Positions 9,612 to 18,801 of a stretch of DNA of 64,000 nt are shown piece by piece; positions within the stretch are counted from its first letter, which is position 1, and the number at the start of each line of letters is the position of its first letter. Both the position numbers and the translations under genes were made by a program. The notes under the pieces are model-generated. The model saw only the letters and a list, made by a program, of their open reading frames with translations, made no database searches and was not told the origin of the DNA. The DNA comes from Paenibacillus gyeongsangnamensis (GTDB lineage Bacteria; Bacillota; Bacilli; Paenibacillales; NBRC-103111), in assembly GCF_027533625.1 (NCBI RefSeq), contig NZ_JAQAGZ010000004.1:248001-312000 (forward strand). Reading direction: 5' to 3'.

Positions 9612-10862
9612 TTATTGTAATTTCTGTATCCGGTCCCACTGATTCACGATATCCGTTACCCTGACGCCGAAATTTTCGTCGATAACGACCACTTCGCCTT
9701 TGGCGATCAGCTTGTTGTTCACGAGGATATCGACCGGTTCGCCTGCAAGCTTGTCCAGCTCGATGATGGAGCCTTGGGAAAGATCGAGAATATCTTTGAT
9801 GACCTTATGCGTTCTTCCCAATTCAACCGTTACCTTGAGCGGAATATCGAGCAGCAGATTCAAGTTCGTATCTTCTGCCGGACTCAGTTGAAGAGGTGTG
9901 AAATTGGAGAATTGCGCCGGCTGCACTTGGACGTTCCGATTCGTCGGCATGCCGTAGTTTGCAGGCTGCGGCGGCATCATCGGCTGCTGGTACATCGGTT
10001 GTTGGTACATCGGCTGTTCATACATCGGCTGCTGATAAGCCGGCGGCGCCATAGGCGGCTGAGCAGCCATCCCAGGCGGCATCATCGGCTGCCCGGCGGA
10101 GATATCATTCGATGCAGACGGCTGTGCAGTTGCAGCCGGCGCACTTGGCGCCGCAGGAGCAGGCTCCGATGCTTCTCCCCCGCCCATTAGGGTGGAGACC
10201 ATCTCTTTGGCAAAGGTCACAGGCAGGAGCTGCATGATCGTGGAATCGATCAAATCGCCGATCGTTAACCGGAACGAAATTTTGATAAATACCTCTTCTT
10301 GAGGAAGCCTGCTTTCTCCTTCTCCTTCAGCTAAATTTAAAATATCGATTCCCGGAGGAGAGATATTCACGAAACGGTTGAAGATGGTGGACATCGAAGT
10401 CGCCGACGACCCCATCATTTGATTCATCGCTTCTTGAACCGCGCTGATATGGATTTCGGACAGCTCGGTGTTTTGCCCCGTCCCGTCTCCCCCCATCATC
10501 AGATCGGCGATGACCTGTGCATCCCTGGTCTTGATGACGAGCAGATTAATACCGTGAAACCCGTCCACGTAATTGACATGTACGGCAACATGCGGTTTCG
10601 GAAACTCATTGACCAATTCATCTCTGGCAATGATGGAAACCTTCGGAGTCGTAATATCCACTTTCTTGCCGAGCAGCGTGGAAAGCGCCGTAGCTGCACT
10701 GCCGAAAGTAATATTTCCGATTTCACCAAGCGCATCCTGCTCTAAAGAAGACAGGTAATCTTCCACAATAGGCTGTGCGGAGCTGCCGAAGCCGCTGTCG
10801 GAAGATTGCTTGAGCAGCGCGTCGATCTCCTCTTGAGACAAATAATCTTTACTATTCGTCAT
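9612..10862 (-). CDS. fliY: FliY (FliN), flagellar switch protein with CheC-like domain
   Basis: A 416-aa protein. The N-terminal LSQEEIDALL (about 8-17) matches the CheY-P-binding peptide of FliM/FliY. A CheC/CheX-type phosphatase domain follows (about 35-235), with two E-x2-N-type active-site helices near GEIGNITFG and the EAMNQMMG helix. A Gln/Pro/Met repeat linker leads to the C-terminal FliN domain (about 335-416). It forms the C ring and removes phosphate from CheY. It overlaps fliM by 11 bases. Confidence 0.95.
   Translation of the reverse strand: MTNSKDYLSQEEIDALLKQSSDSGFGSSAQPIVEDYLSSLEQDALGEIGNITFGSAATALSTLLGKKVDITTPKVSIIARDELVNEFPKPHVAVHVNYVDGFHGINLLVIKTRDAQVIADLMMGGDGTGQNTELSEIHISAVQEAMNQMMGSSATSMSTIFNRFVNISPPGIDILNLAEGEGESRLPQEEVFIKISFRLTIGDLIDSTIMQLLPVTFAKEMVSTLMGGGEASEPAPAAPSAPAATAQPSASNDISAGQPMMPPGMAAQPPMAPPAYQQPMYEQPMYQQPMYQQPMMPPQPANYGMPTNRNVQVQPAQFSNFTPLQLSPAEDTNLNLLLDIPLKVTVELGRTHKVIKDILDLSQGSIIELDKLAGEPVDILVNNKLIAKGEVVVIDENFGVRVTDIVNQWDRIQKLQ
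9970..10080 (-). repeat. Tandem Met/Tyr/Gln/Pro repeat in the FliY linker
   Basis: The linker codes for successive PMYQQ/PMYEQ units (about four copies, 15-18 bp each, visible as repeats of tacatcggctgtt-like sequence). This is a within-gene repeat prone to length change by slippage. It separates the CheC-like and FliN domains. Confidence 0.85.
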
Positions 10863-11850
10863 ATTCCTCTACTCCTTCATCGACGATCTCATTAATTTGA
10901 ATCGCCAGCTTCCCGCGGGTCGTTCCCGGGCTGCCGTAAAATTTGAGCTTTTCCCCGATACGGATGTGAAGCGGATCGTCAACCGGCTTATTTAACGTAA
11001 TGACATCATCGACATTCAAGTTAAGAAATTCCCTGACTGAAATTTGCGACATCCCGAGCTCTGCAATAATCGGAAGCTTGGCTTTGTGCAAACGCGCCTC
11101 AAGAGCCTGAATCTCCTCCGGTGCCCGCGTTTTCTTCTGCGATACGAACCAATGGTGCACCGACAATCTCGGCATGATCGGCTCAATGACCACATGCGGG
11201 ATACAAAGGTTGATCATTCCCGTCGTATCGCCGATCTTGGTGCTGAGCGAGATCAGGGCTATCGTCTCATTGGGCGATACGATTTGCATGAATTGAGGAT
11301 TCGTTTCCAAAGCTTCCAGACGCGGCGAAATATCGACAACCGTCTTCCACGCTTCCTGCAGGCTCTCGAACGCTCTGCTGAAGATACGTTCCATGACGAT
11401 GGTTTCGATCTCGGTCAATGCATTGATCTTGGTCGGAGAGGCTCCCGTGCCCCCGAGCAGACGATCCAGCATGGCGAAAGCGACGTTCGGATGAACCTCC
11501 AATACCATTCGGCCTTCCAAAGGCTCCGCTTCAAAAATGTTCAGAATCGTCATCTTCGGAATCGATCGGATAAATTCATCGTAAGGCAGCTGTTCCACCT
11601 GTACGACGTTAATTTGCACAAAGGTTCTTAGTTGGGCGCTGAAATATGTAGTCAGATAACGGGCGAAGTTCTCATGAATCCGCGTCAAGCTCCGGATATG
11701 ATCCTTTGAGAAGCGAACCGCACGCTTGAAATCATACGCCCGGACCTTCTTCTGCGTTTCTTCCTTTTTGAGCTCTTCCGCATCCATTTCTCCGGACGAG
11801 AGTGCGGCCAGAAGCGCGTCAATCTCGTTCTGCGAAAGCACATCCACCAT
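10852..11850 (-). CDS. fliM: FliM, flagellar motor switch protein
   Basis: A 332-aa switch protein, the same length as in Bacillus subtilis. The N-terminal LSQNEIDALLAAL binds CheY-P, the middle domain is CheC-like, and the C-terminal domain (about 255-325) is FliN-like. I start at the ATG at 11850 because AAAGGAGGTGA lies 5 bases upstream; the in-frame GTG three codons earlier is itself part of that ribosome site. It sits in the C ring between FliG and FliY. Confidence 0.96.
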   Translation of the reverse strand: MVDVLSQNEIDALLAALSSGEMDAEELKKEETQKKVRAYDFKRAVRFSKDHIRSLTRIHENFARYLTTYFSAQLRTFVQINVVQVEQLPYDEFIRSIPKMTILNIFEAEPLEGRMVLEVHPNVAFAMLDRLLGGTGASPTKINALTEIETIVMERIFSRAFESLQEAWKTVVDISPRLEALETNPQFMQIVSPNETIALISLSTKIGDTTGMINLCIPHVVIEPIMPRLSVHHWFVSQKKTRAPEEIQALEARLHKAKLPIIAELGMSQISVREFLNLNVDDVITLNKPVDDPLHIRIGEKLKFYGSPGTTRGKLAIQINEIVDEGVEEYDE

Positions 11851-11886
11851 GAACGTCACCTCCTTTGCGCATAGAATGAGTCATTT

Positions 11887-12363
11887 CTATTGAAGCACCT
11901 TTTCAGTGATCCAGATTTGTTTCAGCTTTCCTTCGTGAAGAAGGGGATTCATTTTATTCATAAGGGCTGAGGTGAGCGTATCAAAGCCTTTGCCGCCGGA
12001 TACCTGGTCGGGCGTCATATCCGCCAGCGTCTGAACGATGATGGCCTTCATTTTAAAATCCAGCTTGGTGAATTCATCTGCAGCCTTCTTATTTTCCAAT
12101 TCAAAGGCAAAGCTTACTTTAATGAATTTGTCGTTGCCGGAGAGGTTCGTCAGAATGTCCTTCATGATGACCGTATTTTCTTTGACCTGATCCGGAGTCA
12201 GTGCTTTGGCTGTCTTGACTTCCTTCGCGGAATTTTGCGCTTGCTCCTGCGAGGATTGGTTTCCTTTATCCATATAGTTCCATAGAACGAATGCTGCCGT
12301 CAATATTAAAGTAATTGCGATGAGTATGGCTACGACCATAATAAATAATCTGCTCTTTAACAA
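11887..12363 (-). CDS. fliL: FliL, basal-body-associated membrane protein
   Basis: A 158-aa protein with one N-terminal membrane helix (about 7-29) and an extracytoplasmic stomatin-like FliL domain. Members of the family support stator function around the motor. It begins directly after flbD and precedes fliM, the normal order. Confidence 0.93.
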   Translation of the reverse strand: MLKSRLFIMVVAILIAITLILTAAFVLWNYMDKGNQSSQEQAQNSAKEVKTAKALTPDQVKENTVIMKDILTNLSGNDKFIKVSFAFELENKKAADEFTKLDFKMKAIIVQTLADMTPDQVSGGKGFDTLTSALMNKMNPLLHEGKLKQIWITEKVLQ

Positions 12364-12585
12364 CTACGACCCCTCCGAATTCAGGCTCTTAAGCGTGCCG
12401 CTGACGAGACCAATCGTTTGAAAATATCGCTGGATTTTCTCCACTACGTCATCAACCGGCTCCAGCACCATAATTTTTTTGCCCGTCACTAGCGTGATCA
12501 TCGTATCCGGCGTTTCCTCAACCATTTCAATTAAGATGGCGTTGAGAGTGACCGCCTTGCCGTTAAGCCGCGTCAGCTGTATCAT
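12364..12585 (-). CDS. flbD: FlbD/SwrD-family flagellar protein
   Basis: A 73-aa protein that starts with the family signature MIQLTRLNGKAVTLNAILIE. In Bacillus subtilis the homologue SwrD (YlzI) raises motor torque for swarming. It lies between the hook gene and fliL, the standard position. It ends next to the fliL start with no spacer. Confidence 0.9.
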   Translation of the reverse strand: MIQLTRLNGKAVTLNAILIEMVEETPDTMITLVTGKKIMVLEPVDDVVEKIQRYFQTIGLVSGTLKSLNSEGS

Positions 12586-12640
12586 CTATTACCTCCAGAG
12601 GCTGATGATCGGGGGAGGCGAACCTCCCCCTGGCTTGCTA

Positions 12641-13477
12641 TTAGTGTACCAGATTGACTATTTCCTGAAGAACTTGATCCGACGTTGTAATGATACGGGA
12701 GTTTGCTTGGAAGCCCCGCTGGGCCACGATCATTTCGGTAAATTCAGACGTTAAGTCAACGTTCGACATCTCGAGCTGTCCGGAAACGATGGCGCCAGTG
12801 CCAGTCGCCGGGTCGTTCGCCAAGGAGTTTCCAAGGACAGTGGAAACCGCAGCGGTGTCGGAGTTAAGTGTTGATTTGTATAAATTGCCTCCGATCTTCT
12901 CCAAACCGCTTGGATTTGCAACTTTTACAACGGCAATAAATTTACCGGTGTTCGTTGTAGTACCCGTGTTATCCACAGTAATAATTTCACCGCTATTAGA
13001 GATGGAAAATCCAGTAACGTTACCAAAAGTTTTTAAATCGATCGGAGCGTTGTCCGTACCAATTACAAACATACCGTCCGCATTGACCAATTGTTTATTC
13101 GCATCGAGCGTGAAGTTCCCCGCACGCGTCAAAAACGGCTCGCCGTTGCTCGCATCGGCTCTGACGGCAAAGAATCCGTCGCCATCAATCCGAAGATCTG
13201 TCGGTACGTTGGTCGTCATGGCGCTTCCGGGCGTATGAACCGTATCAATCGATGCAATGGACACGCCCAGGCCGATTTGCTTAGCGTTTACTCCGCCTTT
13301 AGTAGCGTCTTGAGACGGCGTTACACCCGATACGGTCTGGCTCAAAATATCTTTGAACATAACGCGTCCGGCCTTGAAGCCCACCGTATTGACATTGGCG
13401 ATGTTGTTGCCGATCACATCGAGCTTCGTCTGAAATCCTCTCATACCCGAAACACCGGAATAAAGAGATCTAAGCAT
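12641..13477 (-). CDS. flgE: Flagellar hook protein FlgE (short FlgG-like type)
   Basis: A 278-aa rod/hook-family protein with the N-terminal motif SLYSGVSGMRGFQ and ANVNTVGFKAG and the C-terminal coiled motif LTSEFTEMIVAQRGFQANSRIITTSDQVLQEIVNL. Bacillales hook proteins are short like this and are often annotated as FlgG. Its place after flgD and the TIGR02530 gene points to the hook itself. It is exported without a cleaved signal by the FlhA/B gate. Confidence 0.9.
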   Translation of the reverse strand: MLRSLYSGVSGMRGFQTKLDVIGNNIANVNTVGFKAGRVMFKDILSQTVSGVTPSQDATKGGVNAKQIGLGVSIASIDTVHTPGSAMTTNVPTDLRIDGDGFFAVRADASNGEPFLTRAGNFTLDANKQLVNADGMFVIGTDNAPIDLKTFGNVTGFSISNSGEIITVDNTGTTTNTGKFIAVVKVANPSGLEKIGGNLYKSTLNSDTAAVSTVLGNSLANDPATGTGAIVSGQLEMSNVDLTSEFTEMIVAQRGFQANSRIITTSDQVLQEIVNLVH

Positions 13478-13563
13478 GGAATAGGTTCCTCCTCAGGAAT
13501 CATGAAAATGGTTGTTTCTATCGGTCCACAACCTAAGGCCTCCATTGCTGGGCCAGCCTATTG

Positions 13564-13941
13564 TTAAGAGATGATCATGGCACTGTCGATCTGCGTAAAC
13601 AAGTTATCTTTCATGGAAGCTCCGTCCATTGCGGTTACCACGGTACGATTCTTTATGTTCACGATCAAGGCTGTGCCGTTTAAAAGCATCAATGAATCCT
13701 TTGCGCCCTTCGTTTCCGCTTTATCAATCGCCGTTTTTAGCTGATCCAGTTGCTCCGGCTTAAACTGAATGCCCCGCTGCCTAAGCCGCTCTTCCGCATG
13801 ATGGCTGAATCGGATCGTCTGATTCTTAAGCAGCTGATCGAAGGTCGCTCCGGCAGGTGTCCGTTCCGGCTCGGTCCTTCTGGCCGGCAGCGGCGCCGCT
13901 AGACCGGGGTACAGCCTGCCGATCGAGATTCTTTCCGACAT
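13564..13941 (-). CDS. TIGR02530-family flagellar operon protein
   Basis: A 125-aa protein containing FSHHAEERLRQRGI (about 45-58) and LVNIKNRTVVTAMDG, the features of the TIGR02530 flagellar operon family found between flgD and flgE in Bacillota. Its molecular role is not established; context suggests hook assembly. It abuts flgD with no spacer. An 86-bp gap with no other gene separates it from flgE. Confidence 0.85.
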   Translation of the reverse strand: MSERISIGRLYPGLAAPLPARRTEPERTPAGATFDQLLKNQTIRFSHHAEERLRQRGIQFKPEQLDQLKTAIDKAETKGAKDSLMLLNGTALIVNIKNRTVVTAMDGASMKDNLFTQIDSAMIIS

Positions 13942-14394
13942 TTAGCTCCCCTCCTTGTTAGAGATGGAGGTAATCTTATCCATCGGAATTTCAAGCGTGC
14001 CTACTTTGGCGTATTGTTCGCCGCTCTTCATGACGATCGAATCGACGAGCCCTGTTCCGACAACGGCTTTCCCGTTGCTGTCCGTCATGGAATATCCAAT
14101 ATTTTTACCGATCAGCCCTGACGCGGCTCCTAAAGACTGCCTCAGCAGCTTCATCTCGCTGCTCATGTTGGTAAGCTGCTCTACGGATGTAAACTGCGCC
14201 ATTTGAGCTATGAATTCTTTATCCTGCAGCGGCTGCGTCGGATCCTGATTTTGCATCTGGGCGATCAGAATTTTCAGGAAATCGTCTTTACCGAGCGAAC
14301 CTTTGTTCCCGGTGCTTGCATTTTTGATATTCGTTGCAGAATAGTTGGGCCATACGTTCTTTGTGCCGATAATGGAATCGGACATTCGTTTCAC
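13942..14394 (-). CDS. flgD: FlgD, hook-capping/scaffold protein
   Basis: A 150-aa protein with the conserved FlgD core GKDDFLKILIAQMQNQDPTQP (split by me: LGKDDFLKIL then AQMQNQDP) followed by FIAQMAQFTSVEQL. FlgD caps the growing hook during assembly. The C-terminal Ig-like domain of enterobacterial FlgD is missing, which is normal for Bacillales. It lies between fliK and the TIGR02530 gene. Confidence 0.95.
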   Translation of the reverse strand: MKRMSDSIIGTKNVWPNYSATNIKNASTGNKGSLGKDDFLKILIAQMQNQDPTQPLQDKEFIAQMAQFTSVEQLTNMSSEMKLLRQSLGAASGLIGKNIGYSMTDSNGKAVVGTGLVDSIVMKSGEQYAKVGTLEIPMDKITSISNKEGS

Positions 14395-14420
14395 CTCCTG
14401 CTGACGCTTGATGCTGCGGA

Positions 14421-16049
14421 TTAAGCCGTGACGTCGATGGATTTGGCTTCGTTGTCATGGACAGATGACGCAGGGACGGTTTCTTCCGTCGGATCTTCCG
14501 TAAAATCTTCATCTACCGCAGCAACTTTACCAGCGTTAGATTTCTGCTTGTTTCCTGTAAACTGCTGGGATTGCTGCTGGCGATGCTCTTGGAACAAGCC
14601 GGATTGGAAGTTTTGGCTTTGTCCGACTTCCAATCGTTCCACCTGAATGCCCTGCGTCTGAAGCGTTGCCCGGAGCTGCGGCAATTGACTTTCCAGGAGA
14701 TCTCTGCCGGCCGAGCTGTCAGCCATGAATTGGGCAACCAGTTGACCGTTATGCATCGTCAGCTTCACATCCACTTGACCCAGGTGCTTAGGGAACAGGG
14801 AGATTTTCGCTTCGCTGAAGCCTTCCGCATTCGACTCCAGAGAGAATGCTTTCACGATAAATTCGGCGGTTTGCTCCGAGAAAGCTTCAGCCGGCATTTG
14901 CAAAACCGGCGCCTTCGGTACATAAGTACCGGCAGCGGTCTGCTTCAAAAACTCATGAAGCGGTACTGCTTGAACATTCCCGTTAAGCAGGTCTGATGAA
15001 CTATTGTCGTTCAACGGTTGAAACAATGCATCGGACTCGGCCGAAGGTTCGGACAGAAGCTGAACCGGTACGGCTTTAGCCGATAAAGCTTCAAGCTTTT
15101 GAAGAGTGCTTGGCACGACTTGTACCAAATTCCGAATTCCGGCTTGATTCGATTGGGCTCCTTCTGCTGAAACGGTCGATTTAACGGAACGCTTCGCCGA
15201 AATGGGAGTCTTATGTAAGATGGAATCGTTCGGAGCCGCATTCTGCTCCAATGCTCCTGTCAAGTTGACGGTTTCGGTTACTGCAGCCGGAGATGCAGCT
15301 TCATATTGCTTAAGAAGCGTTTGTACCGTATTCATCAGGCTTGGAAGCTCTTGGCCTGCCGCCACTGCCTTCTGAACCGTTTCATTACCTGAAAGCAATA
15401 TCTCCTTCAGCTGATTCAACATATGCAGAGCATCCTTTTTATTCATCAGCGGATGAATGGATACGGACGGCTCCGGCGTGCCCGGCAGCGTGGAAGACTG
15501 CTGTACCGCGGATGCCAAAGGAACAAACAACAACGCGTCCAATGCCGTACCGGTTCCGTCGGAGCTCAAGCTGACGTTGGGTGCAGAACCATCGTTCCCC
15601 GGGGCAAGCGCGGCTTGCAGCGATCCGTCAGGCTGTACGGCGGATTTCTCTGCCGAAGCTGCAGGAAGTAGTGAAGCGAGCAGGACCTGAAGCTGAGAAA
15701 GCAATGATTGCATCAGCGGGTCGTTTACTAGGCTGTCCGACTGCTTTTCTTTCGATGATGCTAAAAGCTTCGTCAATGCATCCAAAGCTGCTGCTGCAGC
15801 CTCCGGCGCTTGATCAGGCATCGGGTTCAGGTTGCCGCCCGAAGTCAGCAGTTGAATCGTGGCCAGAAGAGACGCGTTCTCGGTCGGCTGTGACGCGTTT
15901 GCTTGAGGTATGACTTGCACCAGCATCCCGTTCAGAGCATTGGAGAAGCCTGCATTTCCTGCTCCCTTCTGTCCGCCGCCGCCGCCCGAAGCCGCAGTAC
16001 CGGCTCCGAGTTGAGCTGCCGCAGGTGAAGCTTGCGCTTGAATTTCCAT
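14421..16049 (-). CDS. fliK: FliK, hook-length control protein
   Basis: A 542-aa, Ala/Ser/Gln-rich protein with low-complexity N-terminal two thirds and a C-terminal domain (about 400-490) containing LFPKHLGQVDVKLTMHNGQL and LRATLQTQGIQVERLEV, typical of Flg_hook/FliK. It measures the hook and triggers FlhB switching. I start at ATG 16049: AAAGGAGGTGA lies 5-6 bases upstream and overlaps an earlier in-frame ATG. Confidence 0.92.
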   Translation of the reverse strand: MEIQAQASPAAAQLGAGTAASGGGGGQKGAGNAGFSNALNGMLVQVIPQANASQPTENASLLATIQLLTSGGNLNPMPDQAPEAAAAALDALTKLLASSKEKQSDSLVNDPLMQSLLSQLQVLLASLLPAASAEKSAVQPDGSLQAALAPGNDGSAPNVSLSSDGTGTALDALLFVPLASAVQQSSTLPGTPEPSVSIHPLMNKKDALHMLNQLKEILLSGNETVQKAVAAGQELPSLMNTVQTLLKQYEAASPAAVTETVNLTGALEQNAAPNDSILHKTPISAKRSVKSTVSAEGAQSNQAGIRNLVQVVPSTLQKLEALSAKAVPVQLLSEPSAESDALFQPLNDNSSSDLLNGNVQAVPLHEFLKQTAAGTYVPKAPVLQMPAEAFSEQTAEFIVKAFSLESNAEGFSEAKISLFPKHLGQVDVKLTMHNGQLVAQFMADSSAGRDLLESQLPQLRATLQTQGIQVERLEVGQSQNFQSGLFQEHRQQQSQQFTGNKQKSNAGKVAAVDEDFTEDPTEETVPASSVHDNEAKSIDVTA

Positions 16050-16070
16050 TTTTTCACCTCCTTTCAATGG

Positions 16071-16997
16071 TTATTGGACCAGACGTGCGGAGATTAACGC
16101 TGCGGTTTCTTTCGATTGATCCGAGATGGCGGCGATGATTCTGGATCGGCCTGCGCTATCCATCGAGCTGAGGATCGACAGAACCTTGTCCGGATTGGAG
16201 TTTTGCATCTCCATCAAGACGATCGCTGCATTCTTGGGCGTCATGTTCGAGAACGTCGCCCCCAGATCATCCTTGCTCAGCTTCTGCGATTGCTTCGTGT
16301 CGGGGGTGGCCGATTGCTTCAGCCTCTCCTGCAGTGCCGCGATTTCGGTGTCCTTTACCGCAGCTTGATCCTTCAATAATATCGATGCGTCCGCAGCCTT
16401 CTTCGGGTCCATCTTCTCGAGCACCTTAACCCTGTCGTCGGTCTTCATCATGCTGAGGATGAGCACCTGTTCTTTCGTTGTCAAGTTCTCCATGATCGGC
16501 GCCGATTTGGTTGGACTCATCTTGGCGTACATGGACGCCAGCTGCTGGATTTGTGCCGTGTATTCTTCATCTGTCAAAGCTTTCGTCTTCATTTTTTCTT
16601 CCAGGGTGCTGTTCTTCAGCTGGAGGTCTTTAATGGTTTGATCCCGCTGCTGGATGGCGGCCTCCGCTTTTTTCAGCTCCTGCTGAACCTCCTCAATCTT
16701 AGCCGAGGCCTGACCCTGCTGATCTTGTGCAGTGCTCGCGCCCTGACTTTGCGCCCCCGCAGCCGCCCCGCCAGCTTTTGGATCGGCCGCTGCTTTGGTC
16801 TTCGGCTCCGGAACGATGCTCTTGACAATGGGAATTTGCTTCGCCGCTTTCAGCAAGCCGTTCATCACGTCGTAATCGAAGATGGTCAGAAGTACGCCAA
16901 GCAGCACCGCAGTGAATACAAACGGAATAAGGAACCAGATCAAAAACCGCTCCATCACTCCATAAGAACGGGTCTCCTCCGTTTCCATGCTTGCCAT
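16071..16997 (-). CDS. MotE-family protein (YlxF-like), membrane/coiled-coil
   Basis: A 308-aa protein with one membrane helix (about 19-42), a Lys/Ala/Gln-rich linker, a coiled coil (about 95-145) and a C-terminal MgtE-N-like domain (about 160-305). It matches the MotE/YlxF group, proposed as an extracytoplasmic-equivalent chaperone or FliG-like partner in flagellar operons; its role in Bacillota is unproven. The ATG at 16997 has GGAGGTGAGG upstream. It is between fliJ and fliK. Confidence 0.85.
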   Translation of the reverse strand: MASMETEETRSYGVMERFLIWFLIPFVFTAVLLGVLLTIFDYDVMNGLLKAAKQIPIVKSIVPEPKTKAAADPKAGGAAAGAQSQGASTAQDQQGQASAKIEEVQQELKKAEAAIQQRDQTIKDLQLKNSTLEEKMKTKALTDEEYTAQIQQLASMYAKMSPTKSAPIMENLTTKEQVLILSMMKTDDRVKVLEKMDPKKAADASILLKDQAAVKDTEIAALQERLKQSATPDTKQSQKLSKDDLGATFSNMTPKNAAIVLMEMQNSNPDKVLSILSSMDSAGRSRIIAAISDQSKETAALISARLVQ

Positions 16998-17026
16998 CAC
17001 CTCACCTCCGTAAGTAAAACAAGTTG

Positions 17027-17467
17027 TTAAGACATACGCTGATATCGGTTTGTCGCCATTTCATCAAGCTGATTTTGCTCATGCTTCAGCAGCCCGGCGG
17101 AGAAACGCTGGTATGCCTTGTCCTTCGCCTTGGTCCATACCTTCTCCTGAAGCAGCTTCCCGTTCAAATCTTCCTGCTTCGATCGAGCGGTCGATTTGGC
17201 TTGCTCCAGATCTTTTGATTTCAGATGGATTTGAACATCATAATGATCGACAAAGCTTTGAAACAGCTTCAGCTCCGAGATGGTCGTTGTCGAACCGGAT
17301 TTTTGCTGAAGCTCCATTTGGACCTCTTCTTTTGCGGATTGTAAATGATGCAGCGACGATTCTTCCTCACGCACCTTCACCATCGCTTGAGTCAACATCC
17401 ATTCGGCCTGCGTTTTTTCATTGCTTTTAAGGTCCACGATTTTCTGAAATGCGTAATGAAAACGCAT
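17027..17467 (-). CDS. fliJ: FliJ, export chaperone/stalk of the FliI ATPase
   Basis: A 146-aa, almost wholly coiled-coil protein that starts MRFHYAFQKIVDLKSNEK, the FliJ-type N terminus. It inserts into the FliI hexamer and contacts FlhA. The position directly after fliI is canonical. Confidence 0.92.
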   Translation of the reverse strand: MRFHYAFQKIVDLKSNEKTQAEWMLTQAMVKVREEESSLHHLQSAKEEVQMELQQKSGSTTTISELKLFQSFVDHYDVQIHLKSKDLEQAKSTARSKQEDLNGKLLQEKVWTKAKDKAYQRFSAGLLKHEQNQLDEMATNRYQRMS

Positions 17468-17475
17468 ATTTCATC

Positions 17476-18801
17476 TCATCCCCTGTAAAATTCTCGAATT
17501 AAACGCTCCTGCGCCTCAGAAAACGTCAGCTTCTCGTTTACTCTCTGCTTAGTATAATCCCATATGGATTGAATGGCCTCCAGCGACTGATCGATTTCCG
17601 AATTTGAGCCCCTCTGGTACGCCCCGATATTAATCAGATCCTCCGAATCCTTATAAACGGAAAGCAGCCTTTTCAAATGCTCCGCCGCGAGCTGCTGCTC
17701 GGCCGGCACGATTTCCTTCATTACCCGGCTTACGCTGGAAAGGACGTCGATGGCCGGATAGTGGCCGCGGTTCGCTATATTCCGGTCGAGGACGATATGA
17801 CCGTCCAATATGCCTCGGACAGCATCCGCGATCGGCTCGTTCATATCGTCGCCGTCCACGAGCACCGTATAAAACGCTGTGATCGAACCCTTGGGGCCTG
17901 TTCCCGATCGCTCGAGCAATTTCGGAAGCGCTGCAAATACCGACGGCGTATAGCCGCGGGTTGCAGGCGGTTCGCCTACCGCTAATCCGACTTCCCTCTG
18001 GGCCATTGCGAATCGGGTGACCGAGTCCATCATCATCATGACGTTGAGACCGCGGTCACGGAAATATTCCGCAATGCTGGTCGCAATGAGCGCGCCTTTG
18101 ATCCGAATGAGCGCAGGCTGATCGGATGTCGCCACAATGACGACGGAACGCGCCAAGCCTTCGGGCCCGAGATCTCTCTCGATAAAATCGAGCACCTCCC
18201 GGCCCCGTTCACCGATCAGCGCAATGACGTTCACGTCGGCCGACGTGTTTCTCGCGATCATGCCCATTAGCGTGCTCTTCCCAACTCCGGAACCAGCGAA
18301 AATCCCTACCCGCTGCCCTTTGCCTATCGTCAGCAAGCCGTCGATGCAGCGAACGCCTACACTGATAGGTTCTAGCACACGAGGCCGTTTCAAAGGATTG
18401 CTGGGTATGTTATTGGTCGAATAATGGGTCATCCGGGTCGGCAGAAATGTACCGTCGAGCGGTTGTCCCAAACCGTCGAGCACTTTGCCCAGCAGCTCGT
18501 GACCGACTTGAACAGTCAACGGCTTTCCTGTTCCTACGACATCGCAGCCGGGGCCGACGGAATGCAGCTCTCCCAAAGGCATCAAGATGACCTTGTTATT
18601 TTTAAAGCCAACGACTTCCGCCTTCAGCGGCTCCGCCGCTTTATAAGGATAGATGTAGCAAACATCGCCGATGCTGGCATCCGGTCCTTCGGATTCCACC
18701 GTGAGCCCGATGACTTGAGTTACTTTGCCATTCACGCGAACCGGGTCCAGCTGTCGCAAATATTCAATGTATTTCGAGGCATCCGGCGTCGTGCTCATCA
18801 T
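17476..18801 (-). CDS. fliI: FliI, flagellar export ATPase
   Basis: A 441-aa F1-beta-like ATPase. Walker A GSGVGKST is at 170-177, and LIGERGREV, MMMDSVTRFA (Walker B region) and GYTPSVFA are all present. It energises unfolding and release of export substrates together with FliH and FliJ. Two adjacent ATG codons are possible starts; the first overlaps the fliH stop (TAATG). Confidence 0.97.
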   Translation of the reverse strand: MMSTTPDASKYIEYLRQLDPVRVNGKVTQVIGLTVESEGPDASIGDVCYIYPYKAAEPLKAEVVGFKNNKVILMPLGELHSVGPGCDVVGTGKPLTVQVGHELLGKVLDGLGQPLDGTFLPTRMTHYSTNNIPSNPLKRPRVLEPISVGVRCIDGLLTIGKGQRVGIFAGSGVGKSTLMGMIARNTSADVNVIALIGERGREVLDFIERDLGPEGLARSVVIVATSDQPALIRIKGALIATSIAEYFRDRGLNVMMMMDSVTRFAMAQREVGLAVGEPPATRGYTPSVFAALPKLLERSGTGPKGSITAFYTVLVDGDDMNEPIADAVRGILDGHIVLDRNIANRGHYPAIDVLSSVSRVMKEIVPAEQQLAAEHLKRLLSVYKDSEDLINIGAYQRGSNSEIDQSLEAIQSIWDYTKQRVNEKLTFSEAQERLIREFYRG